A stretch of 64,000 nucleotides of DNA, taken from assembly GCF_024298865.1 (NCBI RefSeq), contig NZ_CP101161.1, forward strand, positions 1,137,227-1,201,226, in the 5' to 3' direction. Shown here piece by piece: positions 17,768-26,874 of the stretch (its first letter is position 1; every line of letters begins with the position of its first letter). Under the pieces are notes generated by a model. That model made no database searches, was not told where the DNA came from, and was given only the letters and a program-made list of their open reading frames with translations. A program made the translations under genes and the position numbers. This DNA is from Halorarius halobius. GTDB taxonomy: Archaea > Halobacteriota > Halobacteria > Halobacteriales > Haloarculaceae.

Positions 17768-18636
17768 GCGGGCACCTCCCCTTCGAGCCCGCGCTCCGCG
17801 CGGGCCTCCAGCCAGTCGACGACGCGGCCGGGCACGTCCACCTCGGCCACCTCGTCGAGCGCCTTGAACTCGACGGTGTGGTTCACCTCGTGAACCGTGT
17901 ACGAGTCGCCCGTCTCCATCAGGTCGACGCCGAGCAGGCCGCCGCCGACGGCGTCGGAGGCGCGCTCGACGAGGTCGTGCATCTCGTCGTCCACCTCGAT
18001 GCGCTCGGTCTCGGCACCTTTCGCGGCGTTCGTGAGCCAGTGGTCCGACGAGCGGGCCATCGCCGCGACCGGCTCGCCGTCGGTGGCGAGCACGCGGATG
18101 TCCCGTCCCGGCTTCTCGACGAACTCCTGGATGTAGAACACCTTGTGCTCGTAGTGGCCGAGCGTCTCCTTGTGTTCGAGGACGGCCTCGGCCGCCGACC
18201 GCGAATCTATCTTCGCCATCAGCCGGCCCCACGAGCCGACGACCGGCTTGAGCACGCAGGGGTAGCCGAACCGCTCGATGGCCTCCATCGCGGACTCCTT
18301 GGTGAACGCGACATCCGTGTCGGGCGTGGGGACGCCCGCCTCCTCGAGGACGAGGCTGTTGCGTGCCTTGTCGGCGCAGATGGCGGCCGTCTCCGGGTGG
18401 TTGACGACCGGCACGTCGTAGTGGTCGGTGAAGCGGGTGACGTACCGTGACCGCGACGTCGCCAGACAGCGGTCGACGACGAGGTCGAGGTCCGCGAAGG
18501 CGGCCGGTGGCTCCGCCACGTTGAACCGCTCCTTTCGGACGTCTATCTTCTCCACCTCGTGGCCGCGCTCGCGCAGTTCCGACAGCAGGAGCTTCTCGTC
18601 CCGCCGGATGCGCGAGTATAGCATTCCTATCTGCAT
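17764..18636 (-). CDS. argX: Glutamate--LysW ligase (ATP-grasp)
   Basis: Joins the alpha-amino group of glutamate (or aminoadipate) to the C-terminal Glu of LysW in an ATP-dependent reaction. 290 residues of the RimK-like ATP-grasp family: an N-terminal substrate domain, a central lid with FGYPCVLKPVVGSWGRLM, a carrier-binding part (FYIQEFVEKPGRDIRVL), and metal ligands in TVHEVNHTVEFK near the C-terminus. The short spacing to lysW (24 bases) fits a shared transcript. In haloarchaea lysine is usually made by the diaminopimelate route, so ArgX rather than LysX is the likelier role; sequence alone does not prove this. Confidence 0.92.
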   Translation of the reverse strand: MQIGMLYSRIRRDEKLLLSELRERGHEVEKIDVRKERFNVAEPPAAFADLDLVVDRCLATSRSRYVTRFTDHYDVPVVNHPETAAICADKARNSLVLEEAGVPTPDTDVAFTKESAMEAIERFGYPCVLKPVVGSWGRLMAKIDSRSAAEAVLEHKETLGHYEHKVFYIQEFVEKPGRDIRVLATDGEPVAAMARSSDHWLTNAAKGAETERIEVDDEMHDLVERASDAVGGGLLGVDLMETGDSYTVHEVNHTVEFKALDEVAEVDVPGRVVDWLEARAERGLEGEVPA

Positions 18637-18660
18637 GATGTCACCTGCGCCGGACGGGGC

Positions 18661-18825
18661 TTACTCGCCCCAGTCCTCTTCGAGTTCGGGCGCCGTGTCG
18701 AGTTCGAGGGGGTCGGTCGAGATGACCTCGAGTTCGGCACCGCACGTCGAGCAGTCGACTATCTCTCCGGCTTCCAGATCGTCGTGGAGGCTCAGGTCGG
18801 CCCCGCACTCGATGCATTCTGCCAT
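18661..18825 (-). CDS. lysW: Amino-group carrier protein LysW
   Basis: A 54-residue acidic zinc protein on whose C-terminal Glu the amino acid is carried through the pathway. The zinc ribbon is CIECGADL with CSTCGAEL, and the conserved tail EEDWGE ends in the attachment Glu. The ATG at 18825 lies about 31 bases from a TATA-like TTTAAG on the minus strand (18853-18858), consistent with a nearly leaderless message. It is the first gene of a seven-gene run to argF. Confidence 0.96.
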   Translation of the reverse strand: MAECIECGADLSLHDDLEAGEIVDCSTCGAELEVISTDPLELDTAPELEEDWGE

Positions 18826-18852
18826 CGTACACCGTACTCGCGTCCTCATGGA

Positions 18853-18858
18853 CTTAAA
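18853..18858 (-). promoter_or_regulatory. TATA-like element for the lysW operon
   Basis: TTTAAG on the minus strand, 28-33 bases ahead of the lysW ATG, would place the transcript start at about 18830. The rest of the 198-base gap between argH and lysW (18826-19023) holds no convincing gene, so the lysW run probably has its own promoter. Confidence 0.5.
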
Positions 18859-19023
18859 CCCATCGAACTTATCAGAACACAAACATAGTGCGAGGCGGCC
18901 GCTATTCGTATAGAACGGGCGAACAGGGCGTCGCAAGTGTTTCCTGTATCAGGAGTGTGTCATTCGTCCCCGGCCGGGGACGGCGGCGGCGACCGCGGCG
19001 GTCGCCGGTCGACGCGTCGCGGC

Positions 19024-20475
19024 TCAGACATGCGTCGACACCTCCGCTGCGAGGCGGTCTTCGGCGTTCGCGAGTGCCTCGCGGCGACGCTCGACGGCCG
19101 CCTCGGCGTCCGCGACGGCCGCCGCCACGTCGTCGAGCGCCGCGGCGACGGCGTCGGGCGCGGGTCCACCCTGCGAGTCGCGCGACGCGACCGAGCGTGC
19201 GGGGTCGAGCGCCGCGGCGACGGCGTCGGGGTCGACGTGTTCGGAGAGGTCGCCACCGAGCACGTCCGCGACGGCGGCCTCGATGGCCGCGAGGTCGCCG
19301 CCCGACTCACCCGCTTCGGCGACGATTTCGTGTGCGGTGCGGAACGGGATGCCCTGCATCGCCAGCAGGTCCGCGACGCCCGTGGCCGTCGAGAACCCCT
19401 CGCCCGCGGCCGCTTCGAGCGCGTCGGCGTTCCAGTCGGCCGTGGCGACGGCGCCCGCGGCCACCTCGGTCGCCTCTCGGACGGCGTCGACCGCGTCGAA
19501 CGCGTGGTCGTGGGCGCGCTGGAGGTCGCGGTTGTAGGCGCGGGGCAGGCCCTTCAGCGTCGTCAACAGACCGTTCATCCCGGCCGAGGCGTCGCCCGCG
19601 CTCGCGCGGACGAGTTCCAGCGTATCGGGGTTCTTCTTCTGGGGCATGATTGAGGAGGTCGACGCGTAGTCGTCCGAGAGGTCGACGTACCCCTTGTTGG
19701 CGAACAGTATCAGGTCCTCGGCGACGCCCGACAGGTGGGTGGCGAGCGTCGCCGCCGCGGCGGTCGTCTCCGTCAGGAAGTCGCGGGCCGAGACGGCGTC
19801 GGTGCTGTTCTCGACGACGCCGTCGAAGCCGAGCAGGGCCGCGACGCGCTCGCGGTCCACGTCGAACGGGGTGCCCGCGAACGCCGCCGCGCCAAGCGGC
19901 GAGCGGTTCGTGCGGTCGAACGCGTCCAGCAGGCGCTCGGTGTCGCGGGCGAGCGCCGACTCGTAGGACAGCAGGTAGTGGCCGACGGTCGTCGGCTGGG
20001 CCGGTTGGAGGTGGGTGTAGCCGGGCATCACCGTCTCGGCGTGGCTCTCGGCCGCCTCCGCGAGCACCTCGCGGAACGCGACGACGCTCTCGGCGAGGGC
20101 GAGGAGGTCCGCGCGCAGGCGGTAGCGGAGACAGGTCGCCACCTCGTCGTTCCGGGAGCGGGCGGTGTGCATCTTCCCGCCGACGGGGCCGACGCGGTCG
20201 ATGACGGCCGTCTCGATGGCCGCGTGGACGTCCTCGCCGTCCGGGAGGTCGGCGTGGCCCGCCTGCTCAACGTCGTCGAGCGCGGCGAGTATCTCGGCGG
20301 CCTCGCTCTCCTCGACGATGCCCTGCTCGGCGAGCATCACGACGTGGGCGCGGTCCACCTGCAGGTCAGCGCGGAAGATGCGCGCGTCGCTGTCGAGCGA
20401 GGAGAGGAACCCGCGGGCGGGGCCGCCGCTGAACCGCTCGCGGCGGACCACGTCGCTGGACTCCTCGTCGCTCAT
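19024..20475 (-). CDS. argH: Argininosuccinate lyase
   Basis: Splits argininosuccinate to arginine and fumarate, the last step of the pathway. 483 residues from the ATG at 20475. The family signature is clear (SSIMPQKKNPDTLEL), with the substrate loop HTARSRNDEVAT and PGYTHLQPAQPTT. The C-terminal region of about 80 residues is rich in Ala, Asp and Val. It lies 4 bases after argG, so the two form one transcript. An upstream in-frame ATG (MTRERTRSER) would overlap argG and is less likely. Confidence 0.95.
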   Translation of the reverse strand: MSDEESSDVVRRERFSGGPARGFLSSLDSDARIFRADLQVDRAHVVMLAEQGIVEESEAAEILAALDDVEQAGHADLPDGEDVHAAIETAVIDRVGPVGGKMHTARSRNDEVATCLRYRLRADLLALAESVVAFREVLAEAAESHAETVMPGYTHLQPAQPTTVGHYLLSYESALARDTERLLDAFDRTNRSPLGAAAFAGTPFDVDRERVAALLGFDGVVENSTDAVSARDFLTETTAAAATLATHLSGVAEDLILFANKGYVDLSDDYASTSSIMPQKKNPDTLELVRASAGDASAGMNGLLTTLKGLPRAYNRDLQRAHDHAFDAVDAVREATEVAAGAVATADWNADALEAAAGEGFSTATGVADLLAMQGIPFRTAHEIVAEAGESGGDLAAIEAAVADVLGGDLSEHVDPDAVAAALDPARSVASRDSQGGPAPDAVAAALDDVAAAVADAEAAVERRREALANAEDRLAAEVSTHV

Positions 20476-20479
20476 CCGT

Positions 20480-21721
20480 TCACTCCTCGTTCGCTCCCGT
20501 GTCACTATCCCCGCCGTCCGTCACGGCCTCGGCTTTCGCACGCTCCATCGCGCGGTTGGCGAGACGTTCCTGGAACCCGTGGTACTTGGCGACGCCCGTG
20601 GCGTCGGCCTGCTCGATGTCGCCGGTGACGTCCTCGGTGTTGAACGAGGCGGCCTCCGCCGAGTAGACGGCGTACGGCGACTCGCGGCCGACGACGCGGG
20701 CCTGACCGCCCTCGAAGCGGACCGTCACGGTGCCGGTGACGCGCTCGTTCGTCTCCGCGACGAACGCTTCGAGCGCCTGCACGAGCGGGCCGTTGACGAG
20801 CCCCTGGTACCCCTTCTCGGCCCACTCCTGGTCGACGTAGTTCTTGAACGAGCGCTCGTCCTTCGTCAGGACGAGCGCCTCCAGCCCCTCGTGGGCGTTC
20901 AGCAGGGTGGTCGCCGCGGGGTGTTCGTAGTTCTCGCGGACCTTCAGGCCGAGCATCCGGTCTTCCATCACGTCGGTGCGGCCGACGCCGTACGCGCCGG
21001 CTTTCTCGTTCAGCGTCTCGATGAGTTCGACCGGGTCCATCGCCTCCCCGTTCAGCGCCGTGGGATACCCCTCCTCGAAGGTGATTTCGACCTCCTCGGT
21101 GTCGCCGGAGGGTGCGGTGGTCCACTCGTATATCTCCTCGCCGGGAACGTAGCCCGGCTCCTCCAGTTCCTTCCCCTCGACGGAGCGGGACCAGAGGTTC
21201 GTGTCGATGGACCAGTCGCCCTCGTTGCCGGCCTCGACGGGCAGGTCCTTCTCGGCGGCGTACTCCTTCTCCCACTCGCGGGTGAGCCCGAGTTCGCGGA
21301 CGGGCGCGATGACCTCCATGTCGGAGTCGCGCCAGACGGCCTCGAACCGCAGTTGGTCGTTGCCCTTGCCGGTACAGCCGTGTGCGAGGCCGGTACAGCC
21401 CTCCTCGATTGCGACGTCGAGGATGGCCTGCGCGATGACCGGGCGGGCGAGTGCGGTGCCGAGCGGATAGCCCTGATACGTGGCGTTCGCGCGGACCGCG
21501 TCGAGACACAGGTCGGCGAACTCGTCTTTCGCGTCGACGACGTGGACCTCGAGGCCGAGCGCCTCGGCCGTCTCCTCGGCCTCGGCGAACTCGCCTTCGG
21601 GCTGGCCGACGTCGACGGTGACGCCGATAACTTCGTCGTAGCCGTACTCCTCTTCGAGCAGTGGTACACAGACCGTGGTGTCGAGCCCGCCGGAGAAGGC
21701 GAGGGCGACTTTCTCTGTCAT
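20480..21721 (-). CDS. argG: Argininosuccinate synthase
   Basis: Condenses citrulline and aspartate with ATP. 413 residues. The N-terminal P-loop-like motif is ALAFSGGLDTTVCV, the second signature is GCTGKGNDQLRFE, and the citrulline/aspartate loops are intact. The ATG at 21721 lies about 185 bases from the most likely promoter, a long leader for a haloarchaeon. That leader contains a 32-codon Arg-containing reading frame (21807-21905). Confidence 0.96.
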   Translation of the reverse strand: MTEKVALAFSGGLDTTVCVPLLEEEYGYDEVIGVTVDVGQPEGEFAEAEETAEALGLEVHVVDAKDEFADLCLDAVRANATYQGYPLGTALARPVIAQAILDVAIEEGCTGLAHGCTGKGNDQLRFEAVWRDSDMEVIAPVRELGLTREWEKEYAAEKDLPVEAGNEGDWSIDTNLWSRSVEGKELEEPGYVPGEEIYEWTTAPSGDTEEVEITFEEGYPTALNGEAMDPVELIETLNEKAGAYGVGRTDVMEDRMLGLKVRENYEHPAATTLLNAHEGLEALVLTKDERSFKNYVDQEWAEKGYQGLVNGPLVQALEAFVAETNERVTGTVTVRFEGGQARVVGRESPYAVYSAEAASFNTEDVTGDIEQADATGVAKYHGFQERLANRAMERAKAEAVTDGGDSDTGANEE

Positions 21722-21806
21722 TGTTGTGGTGATTGGGGGTGTCGGATGGACCGCCTACCGGGCGGTTGTCGGCGAAAGCGAGGCGACCGTCGGGGTGGAA
21801 CTGTGG

Positions 21807-21905
21807 TTATCGGGCCGGGAGGCCCGGTCGCGGCGGTCGCGGGGAGGAAGTGGAGACGCCGCTGGACGGGCGAGCGAGCGCGCCGTCGCAGCGAGCCGTC
21901 GTCAT
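21807..21905 (-). CDS. Possible leader peptide of argG (32 residues)
   Basis: The ATG at 21905 lies about 29 bases from a TATA-like TTTAATA (21931-21937, minus strand), where a leaderless message would begin. The predicted peptide begins MTTARCDGALARPSSG, has five Arg in 32 residues and ends in Arg. A perfect 6-bp stem hairpin (21811-21826) covers its last codons. It ends 85 bases before argG. Its position would suit an arginine-sensing leader, but no homology supports this; it may be chance. Confidence 0.35.
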   Translation of the reverse strand: MTTARCDGALARPSSGVSTSSPRPPRPGLPAR

Positions 21906-21930
21906 GTACCTCACCGTATCCCGAGAGTGC

Positions 21931-21937
21931 TATTAAA
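21931..21937 (-). promoter_or_regulatory. TATA-like element upstream of argG
   Basis: TTTAATA on the minus strand in an otherwise GC-rich gap. Its spacing predicts a transcript start at about 21908, essentially at the ATG of the small leader frame at 21905. Confidence 0.5.
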
Positions 21938-21969
21938 GGCTTGCGACACTGCAACCCTTTCCGACCCTG

Positions 21970-22704
21970 CTAGCGCGACCCACGCGTCCCGAGGACGAAC
22001 AGCAGGGCCGGAACCAGCGCCACGGCCGCCGCAGTCGAGAACGCCGACAGCCCCGCGCCGGTAATCGGGGCGACGGTCGCCGTCGGCGTCCCCTCGTCGC
22101 CGTCCTCTGGCGCGACCGTCGCGGTGGTCGGCCCCTCGAACCGGACGAAGAAGTTCGAGAGGTCGGCGTCGTCCGCCCAGTAGGCGCTCGATTTCAGCGC
22201 CCGCGCGGGTCCGGGGCGGGCCGCCGCACGGACGTAGTCGCTCGGCGCGGCGACCACCAGCGTCCGGTTCACCTCGAAGCCGGCGGCGAACGGCTGGCGG
22301 AGTTCGAGGATGTTGAACTTCGCGTTCACGGCCGCGAGATTCGACCACGACCCCCGGGCGCGGACCACGCCCGTCCCGTTGGTCTCGGTGGCGTTCAGCG
22401 TCACCTCGCCGGCCTGCACCTCGCGGCCGGTCGCCTCCGCGGCGAGACTCGCCCCGCGGTCGAGACGCGTCGCCACCCGTTCACGGTGGGCCTGCCGGCG
22501 GCTCTCGTTGCCCACGAGCGCCTCGTACTGGCGGCGCTCGGTGTCGTTCGAGAGGTCGTAGCGGTCCTCGACGACGACCGTCGCGTCGCCGTCTTCGGCG
22601 AGCCGAACGGTAAACGAGTGGCCGGTGTCGTGGATGGCGGCGACCGGGGCGACAGTCGTGGCGAGCGCGAGCGCGACCAGCGACAGCACGACGAGACGGC
22701 GCAT
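21970..22704 (-). CDS. Membrane-anchored surface protein, haloarchaeal
   Basis: 244 residues. A Sec-type signal peptide (LVVLSLVALALATTVAPVAA) is followed by an extracellular domain of about 180 residues with several N-glycosylation sequons. The C-terminal transmembrane helix (STAAAVALVPALLFVLG) ends in a short basic tail. The layout matches haloarchaeal DUF7345-type surface proteins. Topology is outside-facing; function unknown. Confidence 0.75.
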   Translation of the reverse strand: MRRLVVLSLVALALATTVAPVAAIHDTGHSFTVRLAEDGDATVVVEDRYDLSNDTERRQYEALVGNESRRQAHRERVATRLDRGASLAAEATGREVQAGEVTLNATETNGTGVVRARGSWSNLAAVNAKFNILELRQPFAAGFEVNRTLVVAAPSDYVRAAARPGPARALKSSAYWADDADLSNFFVRFEGPTTATVAPEDGDEGTPTATVAPITGAGLSAFSTAAAVALVPALLFVLGTRGSR

Positions 22705-22790
22705 TCGTCGGGTTCGAGGCCCGAGACCGACATAAAGCCGTTGCCGGGTCGGCCCAATCGTTTATCCGTGAGCCGTGAGCACCGCCGGCC

Positions 22791-22958
22791 ATGGTCGACG
22801 CAGAGGACCTGCTGAAGGTAATACTCGTACTGGTACTCATCTGGATAGCTCTGGAGATAATCGGGGAGATACTCGGGGCGCTGTTCGGCCCGTTCAACTC
22901 CATCCTCGGCCTGCTCATCGCGGTGCTGATAATCCTGTTCCTACTCGACAGGATTTAG
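22791..22958 (+). CDS. Tiny two-helix membrane protein
   Basis: 55 residues from the ATG at 22791, ending TAG at 22958. Two hydrophobic segments (LLKVILVLVLIWIALEIIG and ILGLLIAVLIILFLL) are joined by a short turn with Gly-Pro-Asn. The sequence resembles the small haloarchaeal DUF7554-type proteins. It lies 24 bases ahead of the RNA ligase gene on the same strand, so the two may be co-transcribed. Function unknown. Confidence 0.75.
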   Translation: MVDAEDLLKVILVLVLIWIALEIIGEILGALFGPFNSILGLLIAVLIILFLLDRI

Positions 22959-22982
22959 CGTCCGCGCCGCGTCGATTCGGCC

Positions 22983-23468
22983 GTGTACAGCGTCAACGTC
23001 CCCGTCCCCCGCGAGGTGACGCGGCTCGCCGTGGGGCTCGCCTCCACCTGCATCACCGCCGACCAGCGGCGGGGCCACACGCTCGTCGCCAAACGGCTCC
23101 CCGACGACCGGTTCGAGGCGATGACGCGCCGCGCCCGGGAGGCGCTCGAGGGGACGCCGCCCTTCGCCGCCCGCGTCACCGGGGTCGACCTGTTCCGCGA
23201 CCCGCCCTCGGGGAAGGCACCGGTCGCGTACCTCGAAGTCGAATCCCCCGAACTGTACCGGGTCCACCGCGACCTCTGTGAGGTGTTCGACCCCGTCGAG
23301 GGGTTCGAGGGCGACGAGTACGACCCGCACGTCACCATCGCCCGTGGCGGCGACGCCGCCGACCTCCTGCACGAGGAGGTCGACCCCGTCGAGTGGACGG
23401 TCGAGCGCCTCGCGTTCTGGCATCCCGGCCGGGAACTCGAAGTCGAGACGGTGGCGCTTCCCGCTTAA
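22983..23468 (+). CDS. 2'-5' RNA ligase family protein (LigT-like phosphoesterase)
   Basis: 161 residues from a GTG start at 22983. The second HxT motif is intact (YDPHVTIARGG). The first is RRGHTLVAKR, where His is directly followed by Thr-Leu, the form I associate with haloarchaeal members. Members of this two-His phosphoesterase family join or open 2'-5' bonds and handle cyclic phosphates in RNA. The 3' end overlaps the convergent helicase gene by 4 bases. Confidence 0.85.
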   Translation: MYSVNVPVPREVTRLAVGLASTCITADQRRGHTLVAKRLPDDRFEAMTRRAREALEGTPPFAARVTGVDLFRDPPSGKAPVAYLEVESPELYRVHRDLCEVFDPVEGFEGDEYDPHVTIARGGDAADLLHEEVDPVEWTVERLAFWHPGRELEVETVALPA

Positions 23469-25648
23469 GGCGTCGGCGGCCCCTCCGGCCACGCGTCCAT
23501 GTCGGCGTAGAAGTTCAGCATCGCGTACTTCAGTTTCCCCGGGTTCACGTCGATGTGTTCGGTCCGCTCTTCCTCGGGGAACGTCGGATACACGGAGTAG
23601 TCGCCGAGTTCGCGGGCCTGCGACTGGGTGTATCGCTCGTCGACCAGCACCCGCGCGCCGAAGTCCTCCGGCGACCGCACCACCCGGCCGAGCGCCTGCC
23701 GCGTCTTGCGGACCGTCGGCACCTCTACTGCGTACTCCCAGCCCTTCTCCCCGTCGTCGTCGCCGAAGGCGGTGGCGTACGCGCCCTGCACGGCCTCCAT
23801 TCGGTCGTCGAGATGCGGGTACGGGACGCCGACCACGACCACCGTGCGGGCGTCGTCGTCGTCGTAGCTCACCCCCTCGGTGAGGGTGCCCCACAGCGAG
23901 GTGAAAAGCACCGCGTCGTCGTCGTCGACGAACTCCTCTTTCAACTCCTGGGCGCGCACGCCCGGACGGTCGAGATACGGCGTCGCCTCCGTCTCGAGGC
24001 GGTGGTAGTAGCGTTCGGCCTCGCTGTACGACGGGAAGAACGCGAGCGTGTTGCCGGGCGTCATCCGCACCGCGTCGGACAGCACCTCCGTCACCGTCTC
24101 CTGGACGCCGGGGTCGTCCCGCTGGCTGGCGAACAGCGCGGGCGCGTCGACGGCGTAGGTGCGGCGGCGCTCCGGCGGGAACTGCTCGCCGAAGGCCATC
24201 GTGACGGGGCCGTCCTCGCGGTCTGCGCCCACCCCGAGGACGTCCTCGGTCACGTCGAACGGCCGGAGCGTCGCGCTCATCAGCACCGACGCGTACAGTT
24301 CCTCGAACAGCGGCTCCGTCACCTGCCGCGGGATGCAGGTGTACAGCTCCGCGCGGCCGTACACGCCCGTCTCGTCCCGGCGAACGGAGACGACGGGGTA
24401 GGTGCCCGCCGCCTTCGACTCGTCCATCCACTCCTCGACGAAGCCGGCCGCCTGCAGGACGCGACACTCCTTCCGGGACGTGGTCTCGCCCTCCTTGTAC
24501 TGCTCCTGGTACTTGCGGTCGAGCGTCGACCCGAGGTTGAGTGCGGCTTCGAGGTCCTGCTTGTAGCCCGGCCCCTCGTAGGCGTCGAGGAAGGCGAGCG
24601 TCAGGTCGTCGCGCCCCTCGTCGTTGTCGACGGTGACGTCCGCCCAGTCGTCGCCCAGCGTCTCGCGCTCGCCGAACCCGAGCGCCTCGTCGTACACCTC
24701 GCCGAGTGCTTCACGGAACGCCGAGACCACCCGTTCGGCGGCCTCGACGCGGTAGTCCTCCACCTCGTCGAGTTCCTCCAGGGCGCTGTCGAGCGTCGTC
24801 TCGGTCAGCGTCCGTGTGGCGTGGTCGCGGGCGGCGTCCTCGACGTTGTGCGCCTCGTCGAACACCGCCACCACGTCCTCCGGGTCGCGACCCAGCCACC
24901 GGAAGAACTGCTCGCGGATGGTGGGGTCGAGCAGGTGATGGTAGTTACAGACCACGAGGTCGACGCCCTCCATCCCCTCCTTCAGCAGTTCGTAGCCGCA
25001 GAAGCCGGCCCGCTCGGCGTACTCGTACACGTCGTCGGGCGTACGCACGTCCTCGTACAGCCACGCGTAGAACTCGTCGGTGTCCTCGGTGAGGTTCGCG
25101 TAGTAGCGGTCACATATCGTCGCCTCCTCGCGGAGCGCCTCGACGCCCTCCTCGACGGTCTCGAGTTCGTCCATCACCGACGAGCGGGCCTCGGCGGCCT
25201 GCTCGTTGCCGTCCTGTGCGGCGTCGAGTAGCTCCTCCTGCCGGCGTTCGAGGTCCGCGAGTTCCGCCTCCTGGTCGACCAACTCGCGGGTCGTGTCCCG
25301 GAGCGCCTGACACTCCTCGTACCCCACGTCGATGTGACACATCGACCCCTTGCCGCGGAACACGACCGTCCGAATCGGCTCCTGTCGCGTGATGGCGCGC
25401 GCCTCCTCGATGAACTGCCGGGTCTGCTGGTGGACGTTGGTGGTGATGACGACCGTCTTGTCTTCGCGGTCGGCGTACTCCAGTGCGGGCACGAGCGAGG
25501 CGAGCGTCTTGCCGGTCCCGCAGGCTCCCTCGAACAGCACGTCACGCCCTTCCCCCAGCGCGTCGTGGATGCGGTCCATCGCCTCGTGCTGGTGGTCGTA
25601 CGGAGCCTCGTACGGGAAGTAGCGGAGGAACGACGCCGTCTCTGACAC
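23465..25648 (-). CDS. XPD/Rad3-like ATP-dependent DNA helicase
   Basis: 727 residues, superfamily-2 5'-3' helicase with an iron-sulfur cluster. Walker A is GACGTGKT (residues 41-48), Walker B is AVFDEAHNVEDAA, and the helicase C-terminal half ends with the QALGRVVRSPEDFGARVL motif VI. Four Cys between motifs Ia and II (GSMCHIDVG, YEECQAL, TICDRYY, AGFCGYEL) fit the XPD-type cluster. An acidic helical insert (about residues 120-180) forms the arch region. The role is likely DNA repair. Archaeal XPD homologs are close; the DinG family is an alternative label. Confidence 0.9.
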   Translation of the reverse strand: MSETASFLRYFPYEAPYDHQHEAMDRIHDALGEGRDVLFEGACGTGKTLASLVPALEYADREDKTVVITTNVHQQTRQFIEEARAITRQEPIRTVVFRGKGSMCHIDVGYEECQALRDTTRELVDQEAELADLERRQEELLDAAQDGNEQAAEARSSVMDELETVEEGVEALREEATICDRYYANLTEDTDEFYAWLYEDVRTPDDVYEYAERAGFCGYELLKEGMEGVDLVVCNYHHLLDPTIREQFFRWLGRDPEDVVAVFDEAHNVEDAARDHATRTLTETTLDSALEELDEVEDYRVEAAERVVSAFREALGEVYDEALGFGERETLGDDWADVTVDNDEGRDDLTLAFLDAYEGPGYKQDLEAALNLGSTLDRKYQEQYKEGETTSRKECRVLQAAGFVEEWMDESKAAGTYPVVSVRRDETGVYGRAELYTCIPRQVTEPLFEELYASVLMSATLRPFDVTEDVLGVGADREDGPVTMAFGEQFPPERRRTYAVDAPALFASQRDDPGVQETVTEVLSDAVRMTPGNTLAFFPSYSEAERYYHRLETEATPYLDRPGVRAQELKEEFVDDDDAVLFTSLWGTLTEGVSYDDDDARTVVVVGVPYPHLDDRMEAVQGAYATAFGDDDGEKGWEYAVEVPTVRKTRQALGRVVRSPEDFGARVLVDERYTQSQARELGDYSVYPTFPEEERTEHIDVNPGKLKYAMLNFYADMDAWPEGPPTP

Positions 25649-25834
25649 GCACGAGGGTTGGCCGCTCTCACTGAAAAGGGTTCGCGGACCGGAGCGGAAC
25701 TGGTGGGCGAAGGTTCAAGTGAGGAACCGCGGCCATCGGCCCCATGCGATAGCCAGTCGCCCCGGTCGGTCAGGGCGGGAGCGTGGCACGATGCCCTGCG
25801 ACGCGCCGGCCGGGTCGTCCCCACGCGTCGCCTG

Positions 25835-26788
25835 TCAGCCCTGCGTCTCGGGTTCGACGTACACCCTCGAGATGTCCTCCTCGGCGTCCATCAACCGCGC
25901 CTCGAGGTCGGTGATGCGGTCGTCTATCTCCCCGGCCTCGAGGCCGGGGTCGAACGCGACGTCGGCGGTGACGAGTATCTGGCTCGGCCCGAAGTAGACT
26001 GTCCGGAAGTCGACGATATCGGTGACGCCCGGCGTCTCCGCGACGAGTTGCCTGAGCCGCTTCTCCTGTCTGTCGGGCAGCGACTCGCCGAGCAGGAGGC
26101 GCTTGTTCTCCCACGCGAGCGCCAGCGCGAACCCCATCAGCATCACGCCGATGAGGAACGCCGCGACGGCGTCGTACAGCGGATTCCCGGTCACCCGCGA
26201 GAGGTAGACCCCAACCAGCGCCAGTCCCGCGCCGGCCATGGCGATGGTGTCCTCGGTGAACGCCGTCAGCACGGTCACGTCCGACGTCTTCCTGAACGCC
26301 TCGCGGTAGCCCGACCAGCCGTGGCTCCGAATCTGCTTGCGCATCGCGTCGTTCGCCTTCTTGAGCGCGTACGCCTCGAACACGATGGCCCCGAGGAGGA
26401 CCACGTAGTTGACGTACACGTTCGGTACCGACACGCCGACGACGGGCAGGGTCACCGTCCCGGGCGTCACCGGATGTGGATTGACGATGGCGTCGTAGCC
26501 GTGCTTCAGCGACTCCCAGCCGGCGATGCCGAAGAGGAGGACCGAGACGAGAAACGAGTAGAAGAACTGCGCCTTCCCGTAGCCGAACGGATGCTCGCGC
26601 GAGGCCTCCTTCCGGCCGTAGAAGATTCCGACGAGGAGGAACACCTGGTTGCCGGTGTCGGAGATGGAGTGGTACGTCTCGGAGAGCATCGCCGGCGACC
26701 CCGTGAGGAGGTAGCCGGCGAACTTCAGCACCGCGATGGCGCCGTTCGCAAAGAGCGCCGCGAGGACGACGGAGACGCTACTTGCCAT
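25835..26788 (-). CDS. Cation diffusion facilitator (CDF) transporter, ZnT9-like subgroup
   Basis: 317 residues with six predicted helices and a C-terminal cytoplasmic domain (about residues 220-317, ending VYVEPETQG). The TM2 metal site is SETYHSISDTGNQ (HxxxD). In TM5 the usual HxxxD is replaced by TAFTEDTIAMAG, the ED form seen in the SLC30A9-like subgroup. It would export Zn2+ or a similar divalent ion by proton antiport. The 186-base gap before the helicase shows no gene. Confidence 0.88.
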   Translation of the reverse strand: MASSVSVVLAALFANGAIAVLKFAGYLLTGSPAMLSETYHSISDTGNQVFLLVGIFYGRKEASREHPFGYGKAQFFYSFLVSVLLFGIAGWESLKHGYDAIVNPHPVTPGTVTLPVVGVSVPNVYVNYVVLLGAIVFEAYALKKANDAMRKQIRSHGWSGYREAFRKTSDVTVLTAFTEDTIAMAGAGLALVGVYLSRVTGNPLYDAVAAFLIGVMLMGFALALAWENKRLLLGESLPDRQEKRLRQLVAETPGVTDIVDFRTVYFGPSQILVTADVAFDPGLEAGEIDDRITDLEARLMDAEEDISRVYVEPETQG

Positions 26789-26874
26789 ACTCCGCGTGCA
26801 CGCCCCGCCGGCAAAGGCGTTGCCGTCCCGTCCGCGACGGGAAGGCCCTTACCGGCCCCCGGCGTACCGCGTCC

